From: Castanea sativa
Taxonomy: Eukaryota; Streptophyta; Magnoliopsida; Fagales; Fagaceae
Assembly (NCBI RefSeq): GCF_040712315.1
Contig: NC_134013.1
Span: 37,273,501 to 37,337,500, forward strand
Reading direction: 5' to 3'
Length of the DNA stretch: 64,000 bases
How positions within the stretch are numbered: position 1 is the first letter of the stretch; each line of letters starts with the position of its first letter. Made by a program: the position numbers and the translations under genes. The notes under the pieces were generated by a model that saw only the letters and a list, made by a program, of their open reading frames with translations, had not been told where the DNA came from and did no database searches. This document shows, piece after piece, positions 22,515-34,094 of the stretch.

Positions 22515-23723
22515 CTAGCCCAAAAGCTTCTTTTTCATCCTCTCAAGAATTGGATTCCAAATAGAGGTTGTTTTATACAAAATTCCTAATGGCATACCCA
22601 AGTAAATTATAGGCAGACTGCCCACCCTGCATTGAAGAATATTAGCCAAAGTCTGAATGTTGCTCACCTCCCCAATAGGGACAATTTCACTTTTTCCCAC
22701 ATTCACCTTCAAACTAGTAAAAACTTGAAAACAAATCAAAACCAGCCTAATAGAAAGGATCTGCCCTCTAGAGGCATCACAAAAAAGGATGGTGTCATCA
22801 GCAAATAATAGGTGAGAAATACAGATACCAGTAGAATTAATAAGACCTACATGAAAACCCCATATGAGACCACTGTCCTTAGTTTTCTTCAGGATACGAC
22901 TTAAAACCTCCATGATCAAAAGAAAGAGATGGGGAGACAATTGATCACCTTGTCTTAAACCTCTAGAGCTATCAAAGAAACCAGTAGGAGATCCATTAAC
23001 CAAAACTGAGAAGTGAATGGTAGTGACACAAGTCTTTAGCCATCTCCTCCATCTACCTCTAAAACCCATCCTCTCCATTAGATAGAACAAATTGTCCCAG
23101 TTCACATGATCAAATGCTTTCTCAATGTCTGACTTACACACCACCCCTAGAGCTCGACACTTCAGTCTACTATTTAAACATATATTAGCAATAAGTACTG
23201 AATCCAAAATCTGTTTGCCACCAACAATAGAATTTTGCGACTCTGAAATGAGTTTATCCAGCACCAACTTTAATTTTTTAGCCAAAACCTTAGACAATGA
23301 CTTATACACATTGCCCACTAAGCTGATAGGCCAAAAATCTTTGATATACAATGCATTATTTTTCTTGGGAATCAAAAATAGAAAAGAAACATTCAGAGAC
23401 CGTTCAAACTCTGAGCTCCTATGGAAATGATAAAAAAAGGCCATAACATCTTTTTCCACTACACTCCAGCACTTTTGAAAAAATTCCATATTGAAACCGT
23501 CAGGGCCTGGGGCTTTATTACCCTCCATCTCTTGAAGAACCTTTACCACTTCCTCCTTAGAAAAATCCCTCTCTAGATCAGGCCACTCATCCTCCTCAAT
23601 TCTAGCAAACTCTAATCTATCCATAGAAGGACGCCAAGTATTCGGCTCAGTGTACAAGCTTTGATAAAAATGAACCACCTTAGACCGCACATCTTCCTCA
23701 TCCTCATAGAGGACACCATCCAT
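22515..23723 (-). pseudogene. LINE ORF2 reverse transcriptase
   Basis: A 402-residue open frame, the longest coding remnant of this element. Motifs in order: [19 protein letters not shown], then [52 protein letters not shown] and [16 protein letters not shown] is the catalytic pair. The domain is uninterrupted, but the endonuclease before it and the region after it carry stops, so the whole ORF2 cannot be translated. Confidence 0.93.
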
Positions 23724-24189
23724 CTCTATAACTTGAATATGATTAGTACTTCTATGGGAGTTTGCTACTTGATGAAAAAACGAGCATTATTGTCCCCCTC
23801 CTTTACAAATAATATCCGGGAATTTTGTCTCCAAGAAATCTCCTCCAAAGAGGCTAGATTTGCAATCTCACCTTTAATATGAATACAACGAGTTTGTTCC
23901 TTCTACAAAAGAATTGACAAGTCCTCCCTAGCATCCAAACCCAACAATTCAGATAAAATACATTTCTTCCTAAAAGCTAGATCCCCAAATTCCTCCTTAT
24001 TCCACTTTTTCAAGTCTTCTTTAAGAGTTTTTAATTTACGAGCCAGAATAAAGCTTGGAGAACCCGAAAAGCAATACTCATTCCACCATTGCCGATCTCT
24101 CTCTGCAAAACTCTCTTCTTTCAACCACATATTCTCAAACTTAAAGGCACTTCAACCTTTATTAACACTACCAGCCACCACCAAAAGTG

Positions 24190-24700
24190 GGCAATGATCA
24201 GAAACTATACGAGGGAGTACCCTTTAAGACACGTTTCCAAATTGATCTACCCAATCCACCGATGCCAAGGTTCTATAAATTCTTGACATACAATCTGTCC
24301 CCGAATCTCTAAACCAAGTAAATAAAACCCCTTCAAGTGGTAAGTCCACAAAATAATTAGCCTCAATGAAGTCTGAAAAAGCAAACATAGCCGGACTAAA
24401 AGCCTCACAACCAAATCTTTCACTCGGATATCGAATGATATTGAAATCCCCAATCACACACCATGCCGTATTCCACCTAGAGTGCATCATTGTAAGCTCC
24501 TCCCACAGAGCACCCCGCTAACTATCATCATTAGGACCATACACTCCTAAACATGCCCATACAAAATCATCTACAACCCCCTTCAATAAAACATTAACAG
24601 AAAACTAACCAACAACACAATCAACTTTTTCATAAACTCTCTTGTCCCAAACCAGTAACACCCCCATGTAGTGTTAACTGCATCCAGAGCAACCTAGTGT
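24190..24700 (-). pseudogene. LINE ORF2 endonuclease remnant
   Basis: Contains WACLGVYGPNDD, CVIGDFNIIRYPSERFG, FSDFIEANYFVDLPLEG and IVSDHCPLL, the motifs of the APE-like endonuclease. At least three in-frame stops fall between them. The N-terminal part with the catalytic Glu was not readable. Confidence 0.85.
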
Positions 24701-24958
24701 AGGAAATGATTGCCCCGAAGGCTTCGAACAACAGAAGAGTTTATAGAAGACAGTTTAGTTTCCTGATAGCAAACAATATCACACTTCCACTCCTTGGGAA
24801 GATTTTAAAATACCTCTCACTTCTGAATATTGTTTAATCCCCTAACATTCCAAAATAAAAGCCGTAAACTCATTTAAAATTGGTAATCACCCCCGTACCT
24901 TTTGAAGAATCTATGTTCCTCTCCTTATATGCTACCCCATCATAATTAATTGAAGAAA

Positions 24959-26790
24959 TCAAACCTTAAGCCCTTTCTGCCTTGAGTTCACAATTCCTTT
25001 AGAAGTCCCAACGTTTACAACATCAATGCAGTCTTGTTCAAGGAGACGAAACAAAGCCAAACACTGATCTTCATGCTTAACAATAGGAAAACCCATAATT
25101 CTACAGAAACTTTTCATTAGGCTACATACCCATTTCGAATTTTTCACCTCTGACCCCCAAACCTCTCCCTCGTCAACTTCTTAGATCACCTCCAATTCCT
25201 TTTGTTCATTGGGATCCCATATAGATAAAGGTGAACACTTCAATAAGCCATTCTCTTCCTCCCCATGAAAAAAACCACTAGGGTTAACTTCACTGTGCTT
25301 CCACTGAAGCAGAAAGTGCTCAGACCCATCTTGTACCAGCTCATCCCCATCCAAGTAGTTCGATGACACTAGCTCAACCTGAGAATTGCTCCATTTTTCT
25401 CCCTTCTCACTTGATACCTCTGTGGAGTTATCTCTCTCCCCAAAATAGAAGCCTTTCTCGCTACCCAGACCCGATAGAGGAGAAAATTGATTTTGAACAG
25501 CACCTTGAGAAGAAACAACATTCCCAAGCCTTATTAGCCTCGTCGACATCTCTACACTCAAATCACTAGCCATCGGAGTCCAATTCTCATCCCCCATCCC
25601 TCGAGAGGTCACTACCTCGCCGAAGAACCTAAACTTGGAAGCCTCAGTCACATTTGTCGCTTCATTGGGGTGATCTCCCTCTAACTTGATAGGCAGTGAG
25701 ACCACTAAGGCGACATGAATAGGTCGTCATTAAGGGCGGAAGCACAAAGTTCCGATTCCAACACTGCTGCTATCTCCGGTGACTCAGAATCTCCACTTTT
25801 TCTTCCTTTCGAGCTCTCGCCTATTACCCACATAGACTTAAGCCTCATAATTCACTTGTAATGTGTTGGGCTTGACCAAAATGCCCTTACTTTGTGAAGA
25901 CACTTGCGCGTGCTGGTTGTGCTTTATCAAGCCCGCTTGTGTTGTTTTGTGACTTTTGGCCCACCACTTAAATCCTTGGGCCAGCTGAATTCCTTAGCAC
26001 GCAAACAAGTCACAATACATCTCCCACCCTCAAGCTTGCACACTCTCAAAGCCAAAATGGCAGGTGTCAACTTAAAATTAAATGCTCGCGTGGGTCTACC
26101 ATTTATAACTGAAACATTTACTATAGGATCTCCATGAATCACAATATGCCCCAATTAATTCCAATTTTTTCAAAATTCCTAATCTTAAGCTGATTACCAT
26201 AAATAGACATGATTTTCCCACTCTGGCCACCACCAGCAGACTGACCACCTCCACCACCATTATTGGAGGATACTTCGGCCATAGATACCAGTTTTACACC
26301 AAAGAGAAAATTCCTTGGCTCTTTCTGAAACAAAGACCAACCAGCATGATTGGAGCTTGCTGGCATCATAATACAGCATTCCTAGTCCCTCCAAAATATA
26401 CCGCAATAACCACAAAAAGACCAGTTTTGTTTGATCTCCCACAGAACTCTATCAACTTCCCATTATCCCTAAATCTCTTACGGAGTACATCTCGACCAGG
26501 CACCCAATCTTGTATATCGGCAAGACAAGTAAGGATCCACTCCATACCCCTACGTCCAACCCAAATAGAGCTCGACATCCCGACGTGTCTCATGTATGGC
26601 ATACGAATCAGACCATCCCCCATCAAAAGAGAAAGAAAAAGTTTTGTATCAATACGAAACTACCTCTTACTACCCCCATGGTCAGAGGATTGAGACGTAG
26701 GAAGGATATTTTGTGAGGTTTCTATGGTGGGAGTATTTGGTATGGCTGAAGGTGTAGGTACAAGATTAGGCGGTTTAGGCAAAACATGAT
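24959..26790 (-). pseudogene. LINE ORF1 remnant
   Basis: Several frames in succession on the minus strand: 26626-26366 (MRHVGMSSSIWVGRRGMEW, then SNKTGLFVVIAVYFGGTRN), 26369-26139 (ASSNHAGWSLFQKEPRNFL and a Gly-rich stretch), 25705-25181 and 25147-24959 (MKSFCRIMGFPIVKHEDQC). This arrangement, including the VVIAVYFGG and SNHAGW blocks, is typical of ORF1 in plant LINEs of this group. Function in the family is RNA binding; here it is frameshifted and dead. Confidence 0.7.
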
Positions 26791-27359
26791 TAGACATATG
26801 GCTTCTCTGTAGCTTTTCCCCATGATAGCATTGTGACTATTTCTTTCTCTATTTTATTTGTCTAGTTTAATATTTAGTGTTTTATTCTTGTGTTTTATTT
26901 CAATTACCATGAGTAGCTAAATTTATAATTAGAGTTGAGGATGAAACCTTGTTAAGGATATCAGTAATATATATGTGATTTGATTTTTCCCACAATAGTT
27001 GTTCTTTAGTGATTTAAATTGTTCTTATTTCATATCAATTGACTAAGATGAGATTTTAAATATGAGCTCAATCATATTTTTCTCATGATTTAGGATTTGT
27101 CTTAATTAATTGAATGCTTGGTTTATTATTTCTTGGTTTTAAAATTGGATATCTTTTATGATTTGTTTGGCTACAGATACAATTAATGATTTGATTTTAT
27201 ATCTAGGAAGCGAAGAATAGCATCCTTTAGATATTTAAATAGAAGTTTTAATGATAATATTTTCAATGGTAGCAAGATTGATTTCTAGATTATCATGTAG
27301 TGATTGAGAAAAATTAATGATTATAAGTATATGCTGATATGACTTTCAAGGCGGATTCC
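26791..27359. other. Intergenic, no gene recognised
   Basis: AT-rich, about 570 bp, no motif or open frame of note. Confidence 0.55.
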
Positions 27360-27548
27360 AAAACCTTAATTTTTTTTTTGAGAGAGAGAGTTTTAACTTA
27401 TGACGTCCGCTTCTGATGATAACTCTTTATCATCAGATTAAGACACCAATCAGTTTTTTGTGTAGACAGGGATTGAACTCTAGATCTCTTATTCAACCAT
27501 TAAAGACCTTAACAGTTGAGCTAGCTGGAACCCATAAAAACCTTAATT
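27360..27548 (-). mobile_element. tRNA-derived SINE, minus orientation, exact 12-bp TSD
   Basis: On the minus strand, from 27536, the sequence begins GGGTTCCAGCTAGCTCAACTG, with box A TAGCTCAACTG and box B GGTTCAATCCC, and ends in a CT-rich stretch and poly(A). AAAACCTTAATT occurs exactly at 27360-27371 and 27537-27548. Same family as the copies at 27710 and 56787. Confidence 0.88.
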
Positions 27549-27690
27549 CATTTCTCTAGATTATTTACATCTTTTTACTACTTTATGTTATATCTTTACT
27601 TAGTTTAATTTTTTTTTTTTAGTTTATTTAATTTCAAAACAACCAATTTTTATTAAATTAGATTAGGATTAATTTATCACCCTAAAAAAA

Positions 27691-27891
27691 AAGATTAGGA
27701 TTACTTTATGGGTTCCAGTTAGCTCAACTGGTAAAGTCTCTGATAGTTGTATAAGAGATCTGAGGTTCAATCCCCGCTTACACCAAAAATTGATTAGTGT
27801 TTTCGTCTGATGATAAAGAGCTATCATCAAAAGTGGAAGTCATAGATTGAAACTCTCTCTCTCAAAAAAAGAAAAGATTAGAATTGGTTTA
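27691..27891 (+). mobile_element. tRNA-derived SINE, plus orientation
   Basis: The body is 27710-27873 and starts GGGTTCCAG. Polymerase III box A TAGCTCAACTGG is at 27720-27731 and box B GGTTCAATCCC at 27764-27774. The 3' half contains the hairpin TGATGATA/TATCATCA, then (CT)n and an A-rich tail. Flanks 27691-27708 and 27874-27891 match at 15 of 18 positions, a decayed target duplication. Confidence 0.87.
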
Positions 27892-27986
27892 ATTAATTTT
27901 CCTACGTTAATGTAATAACGGCAAAGGTTAATTGACTAGATTAGCAAAGTCTATAGATTCCAAAGGTTGAGAGTTTTAGGTCTGAC

Positions 27987-28030
27987 ACGCGCACACACAC
28001 GAACACGAACACGAACACGAACACGAGCAC
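27987..28030. repeat. (CA)n and (CGAACA)n tandem repeat
   Basis: Short CA tract followed by about five hexamer units CGAACA. Confidence 0.85.
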
Positions 28031-28352
28031 AGACTATTGATATTAATAGTGATAAGAAGTTTCGTGCTGCTGTGTTGATTGTGCTATTGTGCTATTGTGT
28101 TGCTTAATTGGGTCACTTGTTAGTCATGTGGCTTCATGGTTGTTAGCTGTTACATATAGTTAGTGAACAGGGTAATATTACGATAATGCCTTGTATTCTG
28201 TTGTTCTGCTCTAAATCCCCCAACTTCTTTTCAAAAAAAAAAAAAAATCCCCCAACTTCTTGGAGGCCAGCTGTCCTTGAATTCAGCTAATCCCTTCCAA
28301 GAGTCTGAATAACAGAATCTTTTATCAAATTCATAGTCTGTATTGGCATCAT

Positions 28353-28390
28353 ATTTATTGTTGTTAAGGCAAAATTTAACAACAATAAAT
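28353..28390. repeat. 15-bp perfect hairpin
   Basis: ATTTATTGTTGTTAA at 28353-28367 pairs with TTAACAACAATAAAT at 28376-28390, with an 8-base loop. It lies about 310 bp downstream of the TPX2-family stop codon (minus strand), so it could fall in the 3' UTR or just beyond. Confidence 0.75.
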
Positions 28391-28703
28391 TGGCATGTGG
28401 AGCTTAAATTGGAATGTTAAAATAAAAAAATTAAAAAAATGACTTTGTCATAGGTATATAAAACTATAAGGTTTTTATTTTATTGGATTTTCTGACTTTC
28501 AATATTTCTTTCAACTTGCGGACTGATGGTTACGCATAGTCATATTCCCCCATGAGACAACAAGAGCTTGCAACTAAATTGGTTGCTTCACATCCAAACT
28601 TAAGCAAAAAACATGAGAGAGAGATCCCCACCCAAAAAAAATGCTCATTTAGTAATTGGTGACAACAGCACGATGATACTCTCAGGTTTCTTTTCCTCGT
28701 ACT

Positions 28704-31700
28704 TCAAAGTTGGTAAGCGTAGGTACTGATGTCATTCCATGACAGGCAGCACTTGATCTTCTTATGTTGAGGTATGTGGAATTTTGGTTCTCTAGGTACA
28801 GTTGGATGCTTCATTGACCTTAAACAAATGAAACAACAATGTGAGTAATTTATAATTGCCAGGAAGAAGGAATTTCATGACCTGAAAATTTTTAGCACAT
28901 TCAACCTGAAAGTTTGTTATTAGCGGTCTGACCCTAATCAATGAATAAAATACAAATTAACTCCAATATAAAGGCTACGTTGCGTGATGGTCCTGGGTGA
29001 GCAGAATTCAATAGACTTGAAGGGCTAGTCTGTTCAGAAACAGTGTTCTTTCATTGTGGACTTCAGACCAACTACCATTACAAGCTATATAATTGACTCG
29101 AGTTGCATACAAAAACTGAAATGGGCCATAACCAAATATAAAAAACATATTGACTTTATCATAACCATTATATAGCCTTTATCATAAGCTTCTATATTGA
29201 ATGAACTGCAACTCATGTTATAAATAGGGTACTACATGTCTTAATAAGGATACGACTTTTCAAAGTGTATAACTACTGTATATTACCAAACATAAAAACA
29301 AGCTAGAATGAAATCCTGTGTTTTAAACCAGATACAACTTTTACCTTCTGGGAATGAAAGGCCTGTCAAAATAGGGCATAGGTTGTGCTTTTGGAACGAG
29401 TTCCTTTCTCAACCTTCTTATTTCTTCCTCTTCTGCCAACTGCAAGAGGAATATACCAACATATACAATTTAGATGAAACAGATACTACTTTGTGACATT
29501 AGCTACAAAATCATCTTCTTCATCTAGCATACCTTCTGCTGTCTCTCTCTTTCCATCTTGTATTGATCAATCAGGCTCATCTTCTCTGCTACCTAGATAT
29601 GCACATGCACACACACAGACAACAAGCATACAAATGGAAAGTTAATTCGATTTTGAAGCCTCTTGATAAATCTGTAAGATTTTAAAAAGACTTTATGTTT
29701 TCCCATATATAAGTGATAAATGAAAACTCATGTTTTAAGGATTTTATTTGTGAAAAATGTTATGGTGAATAACAATTTCTAGGTAACTCTCAATTGGTAT
29801 AACCCCTTTGGTTAATAAACACCTTGAAGTTACAAGTTTTAAACTCCTTGATGGAAGGAGGGTTATGGAACAAATCTTAATTTAAAAGGGTCCCTAGTCC
29901 CAAATCTTTTTTTTCTCTAAACACTTAAACAACTATGGCTAAAGTTATGTTAGTTATTTATTTTCTCCCGCTGCTCTCTAAATTTTATCTTTCAAAATCA
30001 AGTTCAGTATATACAGGACAACAAGAACACCCACAAATACAAGTTGACCACCATAAGAAAAGGCATTGTTTTATGACAATTACCCATTTACGCTTATATT
30101 ACCCAATTATGCCCTAAGCACTTATTAATAACAATAAGTCTTATCAGACATGATCAGCATTGCTAATGACTTGTCAAGAGTCAAACACTATCCAATAAGG
30201 GTCATGCCATAATAAAATCTCTGTTAAACCCCAAAGTAGAATGTTAAGTGTTAACTTCATGAGTTCTAAAAAAAAAAAAGAAAAAGGAGGGGGGGGGGTG
30301 AAGGTTCATTGCAGTGCATTCTAATGAATTAAAGGAAGGCATAATCCATTGGAATAATTAGAAAAGCACCTGATGGTCAAACTCAGCACGTTCTACTGCT
30401 CGTAGATCACTGTGAAGCTTTAGGTCTACAGGCCTTGTAATCTCCTTCACTGGAGGTTTTATCAAGCACTGAGATAACAAGCACCAAAGATGCAAATAAA
30501 GTCACTAAGCACAAACAACCAATACTTAATTTCTGAAACTCCCTGGACTGAAAATATGCTAAAAAAGGCATTAACCTATAAAGTAATTTTCCAATTAACA
30601 TAACAATAAAGTATATGAACTATTATGATAGCACTTAAAGTTAAAAGCAAACTCAAAAATCAAAATGTTTCATTTTGTTTTTTCATGTGATTCAAAACGT
30701 AGGTTTGAAAGCTACATTCAGTCCTTATAATGCTAAAGTTAAAATTAAGCAGTCCAAGATAACCTATTAACTTGTTCCAAAAATGGCCTCACCTCTGGTT
30801 CATCTGTTGTCCATGGGAGACCTTGTGCAATTGGAATCCGCTGCCTCTCCTCCTCTACCACTATTTCTTGTAATTTTTTCATAAATTCTTCCTCCTTAAG
30901 TCTCCCCCTTTGCTACAACGAGATTCAATAATGAAAGTTAAAAGGCAGATCTAATGCAAGTTAAGGTGCAGTGTTCATAATCAATTGACTTTCATTATAC
31001 TCACCTCTGTCCGTAGCTTGAACGGTTTTTGGCTGGTAACCTTGAGCTGCTTCTTCTTCCATCTACTTCCACCCATTGTGCTATAAGATTCAGAGCTCTG
31101 AAACACAAATACAGACATAAGAATAAGAGTCGACTAGTTAATGAAACATTTACCTTCATCTCCAATGGTACTTAACATAGTTACTAAATCTTACATTTCT
31201 TCGGCTCCTTCGACCCCCGTTAGAAGTCCTGCTTGAAATACTTAAACAAAAAAGATACAAAAGCAAACCGAATCAAATAATTTGATAAGTATCAAAACTA
31301 ATGCTAACTAGAATAAATCAAGCTATTGCTACCCACCTTCCCTGGCTACTATCCCATGAAGATGAAACCGAAATCCTTGAATCCAGACCAAGATTCTCCG
31401 ATGTCAAGAACAACTCTGATGGACAGAAAGAAGAAGAAGAAACCTGTGTCTCTGGAACCTTAGGAGCCTGCAATCCCGGTAAAGCCCATTTCATTGCCTT
31501 CTTTTCGTTCTCTTCTGCTTCCTTCTCATCATTGGAATCCTTTTTACTAGGTAATGAAAGAAGCTTCTCAAAGGCCTTCACCAAATGCAGCACTCTCCCA
31601 GACCCAGATTCAGGCACACTACTCCTTGCCTCTTCCAACAACTTGTCCCTCCTTCTCTTAATCGTTGAACTGCCTATTTGACTATCTCTATCTGAGGACT

Positions 31701-32274
31701 CATTTACCGCAGATCTATCACTTTCCCCCACCTTCCCTTCATACTTGATATCATCATCATCAATTGTCTGGTCTTGTAGCATCAAACCCTTCTCTATTTC
31801 CTCTTCAAGTTCACATTCTGCTCTATCGTAACCCTTCAACTGATCGGATTTCCTGGCCTCTTCGCTTCGATTCTTGAAAAACTCTTCCTGGGACGCCCTC
31901 AAATTCTCATAGGCCACACACAAACACTTCTTGGCATTACCATTACCACCACCAACCATCTCTTTACACTTGCACTGAACCCTCGACCCCAAATTCTCTT
32001 TCTTTAGATTCTTCTTCGCCACTACAAACTTTCGATCACGGATCTTATTCCGTGGTGAGAACGCTGGCATCGGATTAGGGTTCTTTGAAGCCGTTTTCTG
32101 CGCCTTTGCGGATTTGGTTACTGGGGAACTCGTGGGTTTTAGAACAGGGCTTGAATGAGAGATATTGGGGTTCAAATTCTCAGAAGGCTTATGATTTTCT
32201 TGAATCTTGGACCGAGACCCACGTGGGTCTTTCACTGGAGTCACGGCTCCGGCGTTCTTGCCGATCAAATCCAT
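28704..32274 (-). CDS. TPX2-domain microtubule-associated protein, eight exons
   Basis: TPX2-family proteins bind microtubules and organise spindle or cortical arrays; some activate Aurora kinase. Exons on the minus strand: 31337-32274, 31195-31240, 31005-31097, 30793-30912, 30370-30468, 29533-29592, 29345-29439 and 28704-28818. All junctions are GT-AG, phases agree, and the 1566-nt frame gives 521 residues. The N-terminal two-thirds is a low-complexity, charged region (basic 60-100, acidic 150-190). The C-terminal TPX2 signature is clear: SQKPFKLRTEQRGRLKEEEF, then IPIAQGLPWTTDEPE, ITRPVDLKLHSDLRAVERA and VPKAQPMPYFDRPFIPRRS, finishing KHPTVPREPKFHIPQHKK. The start ATG at 32274 (MDLIGKN) is preferred; an in-frame ATG at 32286 would add four residues. 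It resembles the roughly 500-residue TPX2-like proteins of Arabidopsis rather than full TPX2. I do not assign a symbol. Confidence 0.93.
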
Positions 32275-32643
32275 CGGAAAATGCAAAGACTCACCGTAAA
32301 AGAAATGGGTTTTGGGTATTCTAATCCTTTAATGTGAAAAGGTAAAAGAGAGATAGAGAGAGGAGGGGCTTTGTGTGTGTGTGATCTCTTGAAATTGATG
32401 AAAACAATGAATGATGGTCTAGAGGATTTGAATTACATTTAGATGACAGGGACGCTCTCGTAACGGCTAGTTTTTGTTTTGGTAGGGTTTGGGTGTGGAT
32501 TAGGATTTGAATTTTTGGTTTGGGTTTTGACCGTTGGATACGGTGATTAGGATGGTCCGATTGCCGTGGTGACTGGATCTGATTAACAACGGTTTTTGCT
32601 ACGCTAGTTGCCGAACATCTTTGTTTTTTCTTCTCTTTTTTTG

Positions 32644-34068
32644 CAAAAATGCAAAACTGAGCTCTAACTTTTAGCTTTTATCATTTCAGTCCTTAAACTT
32701 TCAATTTTGTCATTTTAGTATTCTAAATTTCAATTTTTGTCAATGTAGTATTCTGTTAGGTTTCAGTTATGTTAAATTTGACATTTTTTTTATTTTAAAA
32801 TAATTTTTGTAATTAAAAGAAAATAAAAAAAGCTTGAAAAAAAAACATGGAACTTAAAATGAGTTAAATCATGGAACAAAACAGAAGAAATTCAAATGCG
32901 AAACAGAATGAGAAAATCAAACCCAACGTCATCCTAAACCACATTATCCTCTTCTCTTCTATATCAACAATTGAGTTCAACCAACTATCGCCGTGCCTTT
33001 CACTATCAGTAGTACTCTTTGACCACCATGCCACTGGCACTGTAAAATGACATCAGCAACTCCAACGCCCTCGTCGGTGTCAGTTTCAGCCGCGATTGAC
33101 TCTATCCAGCAATCGCTCTCTGAGCTTTGCCCCAGCGAGGACCGCCAACCTCAGTTCTACTTCAACCACCCTCGGCGTTTTTGCTCCTTCGCAAGCCGTC
33201 TCTAGTTCATTCCCCAACAGCTCCTTCGCTTGTCCCCTTCGCCTGAGTCTCTCGCCGCCGCCGCCACACCCACTGCACTTAAAGGAATCGCTACCGATCT
33301 CTCTGTAGCTACCGATGCGGCTTCACTTTACTCCAAACGCAGCAAGATCTTCGTCCTCGCCAATTGCCGATCGCTCTACGATTCTCTCCAAGAGCACACT
33401 TCAGCCATAGCCAATTGGCTTGCTTTGCTTGACTCTAACCTCCCCGATCTCCGCCTCGATCTCCGCAAAAGATCGTCGATCTTTCCCAAGATATGAAGCA
33501 AACTCAATTCATTGTAATTTTCTCTCTCTTTCTCTCGCTCGCTTTAAATTTTTCTACCATGGCTGTTGATTTTGATTTTGATTTTGATTTTGGTAGGTAA
33601 CGGAGAACGAGGAGAGAGTGCATTGTACGCTACAGAAAGAGGGGCAAGGAAGACGAACAAGCAAAGCTATACAAAGTGCCATAATCATGGACTTAGCGCG
33701 AGCTATAGGGATTGAATCCGATAACTATTCCAAGTTATCGAAGCAAGTCAAGCTCTTCAAAGACAACCTAACGGGTTCCAATTCGATATCCGAGAGGAAG
33801 ATTTTGGTGTCTCTGGAGAGACCAAAATGTGCTGTTAGTATTCTGTTTTCTTTTTCTTTTTTCTTTTTTTCCAAGCTTTTTTTTTTAATTTTCTTTTAAT
33901 TACAATTTTTTTTTAAAAAGGGTCAAACTTAACGGTAGCAGTAACTGAAACCTAACAGAATACTATATTGACAAAAATTGAAACTTAGAGGACTGAAATG
34001 ACAAAACTGAAAGTTATAGGACTGAAATGACAAAAGCTAAAAGTTAGAGGGTCAATTTTACATTTTTG
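32644..34068. mobile_element. Pack-type TIR element (MULE-like) carrying a U-box gene fragment
   Basis: About 185-bp inverted arms. Left arm 32644-32830 includes CTCTAACTTTTAGCTTTTAT, TGTCATTTTAGTATTCTAAA and GTATTCTGTTAGGTTTCAGT. Right arm about 33885-34068 includes the complements ACTGAAACCTAACAGAATAC and CAAAAGCTAAAAGTTAGAGG. The tip CAAAAATG is inverted on the right as CATTTTTG. Both outer flanks are T-rich, so a 9-bp target duplication cannot be read. No transposase is present. The centre holds a U-box ligase gene fragment with an intron. It sits about 370 bp upstream of the TPX2-family start codon. Confidence 0.8.
33045..33832 (+). pseudogene. Captured fragment of a plant U-box E3 ubiquitin ligase gene
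   Basis: The plus strand, joining frames, reads TPSSVSVSAAIDSIQQSLSE, LKGIATDLSVATDAASLYSK and ANCRSLYDSLQEHTSAIANW, then after an intron ENEERVHCTLQKEGQGRRTS, IQSAIIMDLARAIGIESDN and SISERKILVSLERP. I recognise this as the region just before the U-box of plant PUB-type ligases (the intact family continues into ILVSLERIFDNW and then the U-box), but I cannot say which PUB. The intron (about 33513-33596, GT...AG) is retained, so capture was from genomic DNA. At least one frameshift (near 33470) and an early stop make it non-functional. The U-box itself and the ARM repeats are absent. Confidence 0.65.
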
Positions 34069-34094
34069 TTTTTTTATTTTTTTTTTATTTTTTT

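Larger units (their letters stand above)
21098..26790 (-). mobile_element. Near-full-length plant LINE (L1-type), inactive
   Basis: Read on the minus strand from 26790 to a short poly(A) tail (plus-strand T run 21098-21106). ORF1 starts near 26790 with MSNHVLPKPPNLVPTP. ORF2 has an APE-type endonuclease with GDFN and SDH motifs (about 24490-24190), reverse transcriptase with FADD (23723-22515), and the zinc-binding C-terminus (21661-21212). Stops and frameshifts are scattered throughout both ORFs. Order and spacing match complete plant L1 elements, so about 5.7 kb is close to full length. I could not identify a target duplication. Confidence 0.9.

Noticed and set aside
27710..27780. Apparent tRNA gene with box A and box B
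   Set aside because: The 3' half does not fold as an acceptor stem, and the unit has a (CT)n and poly(A) tail with target duplications, so it is a SINE.
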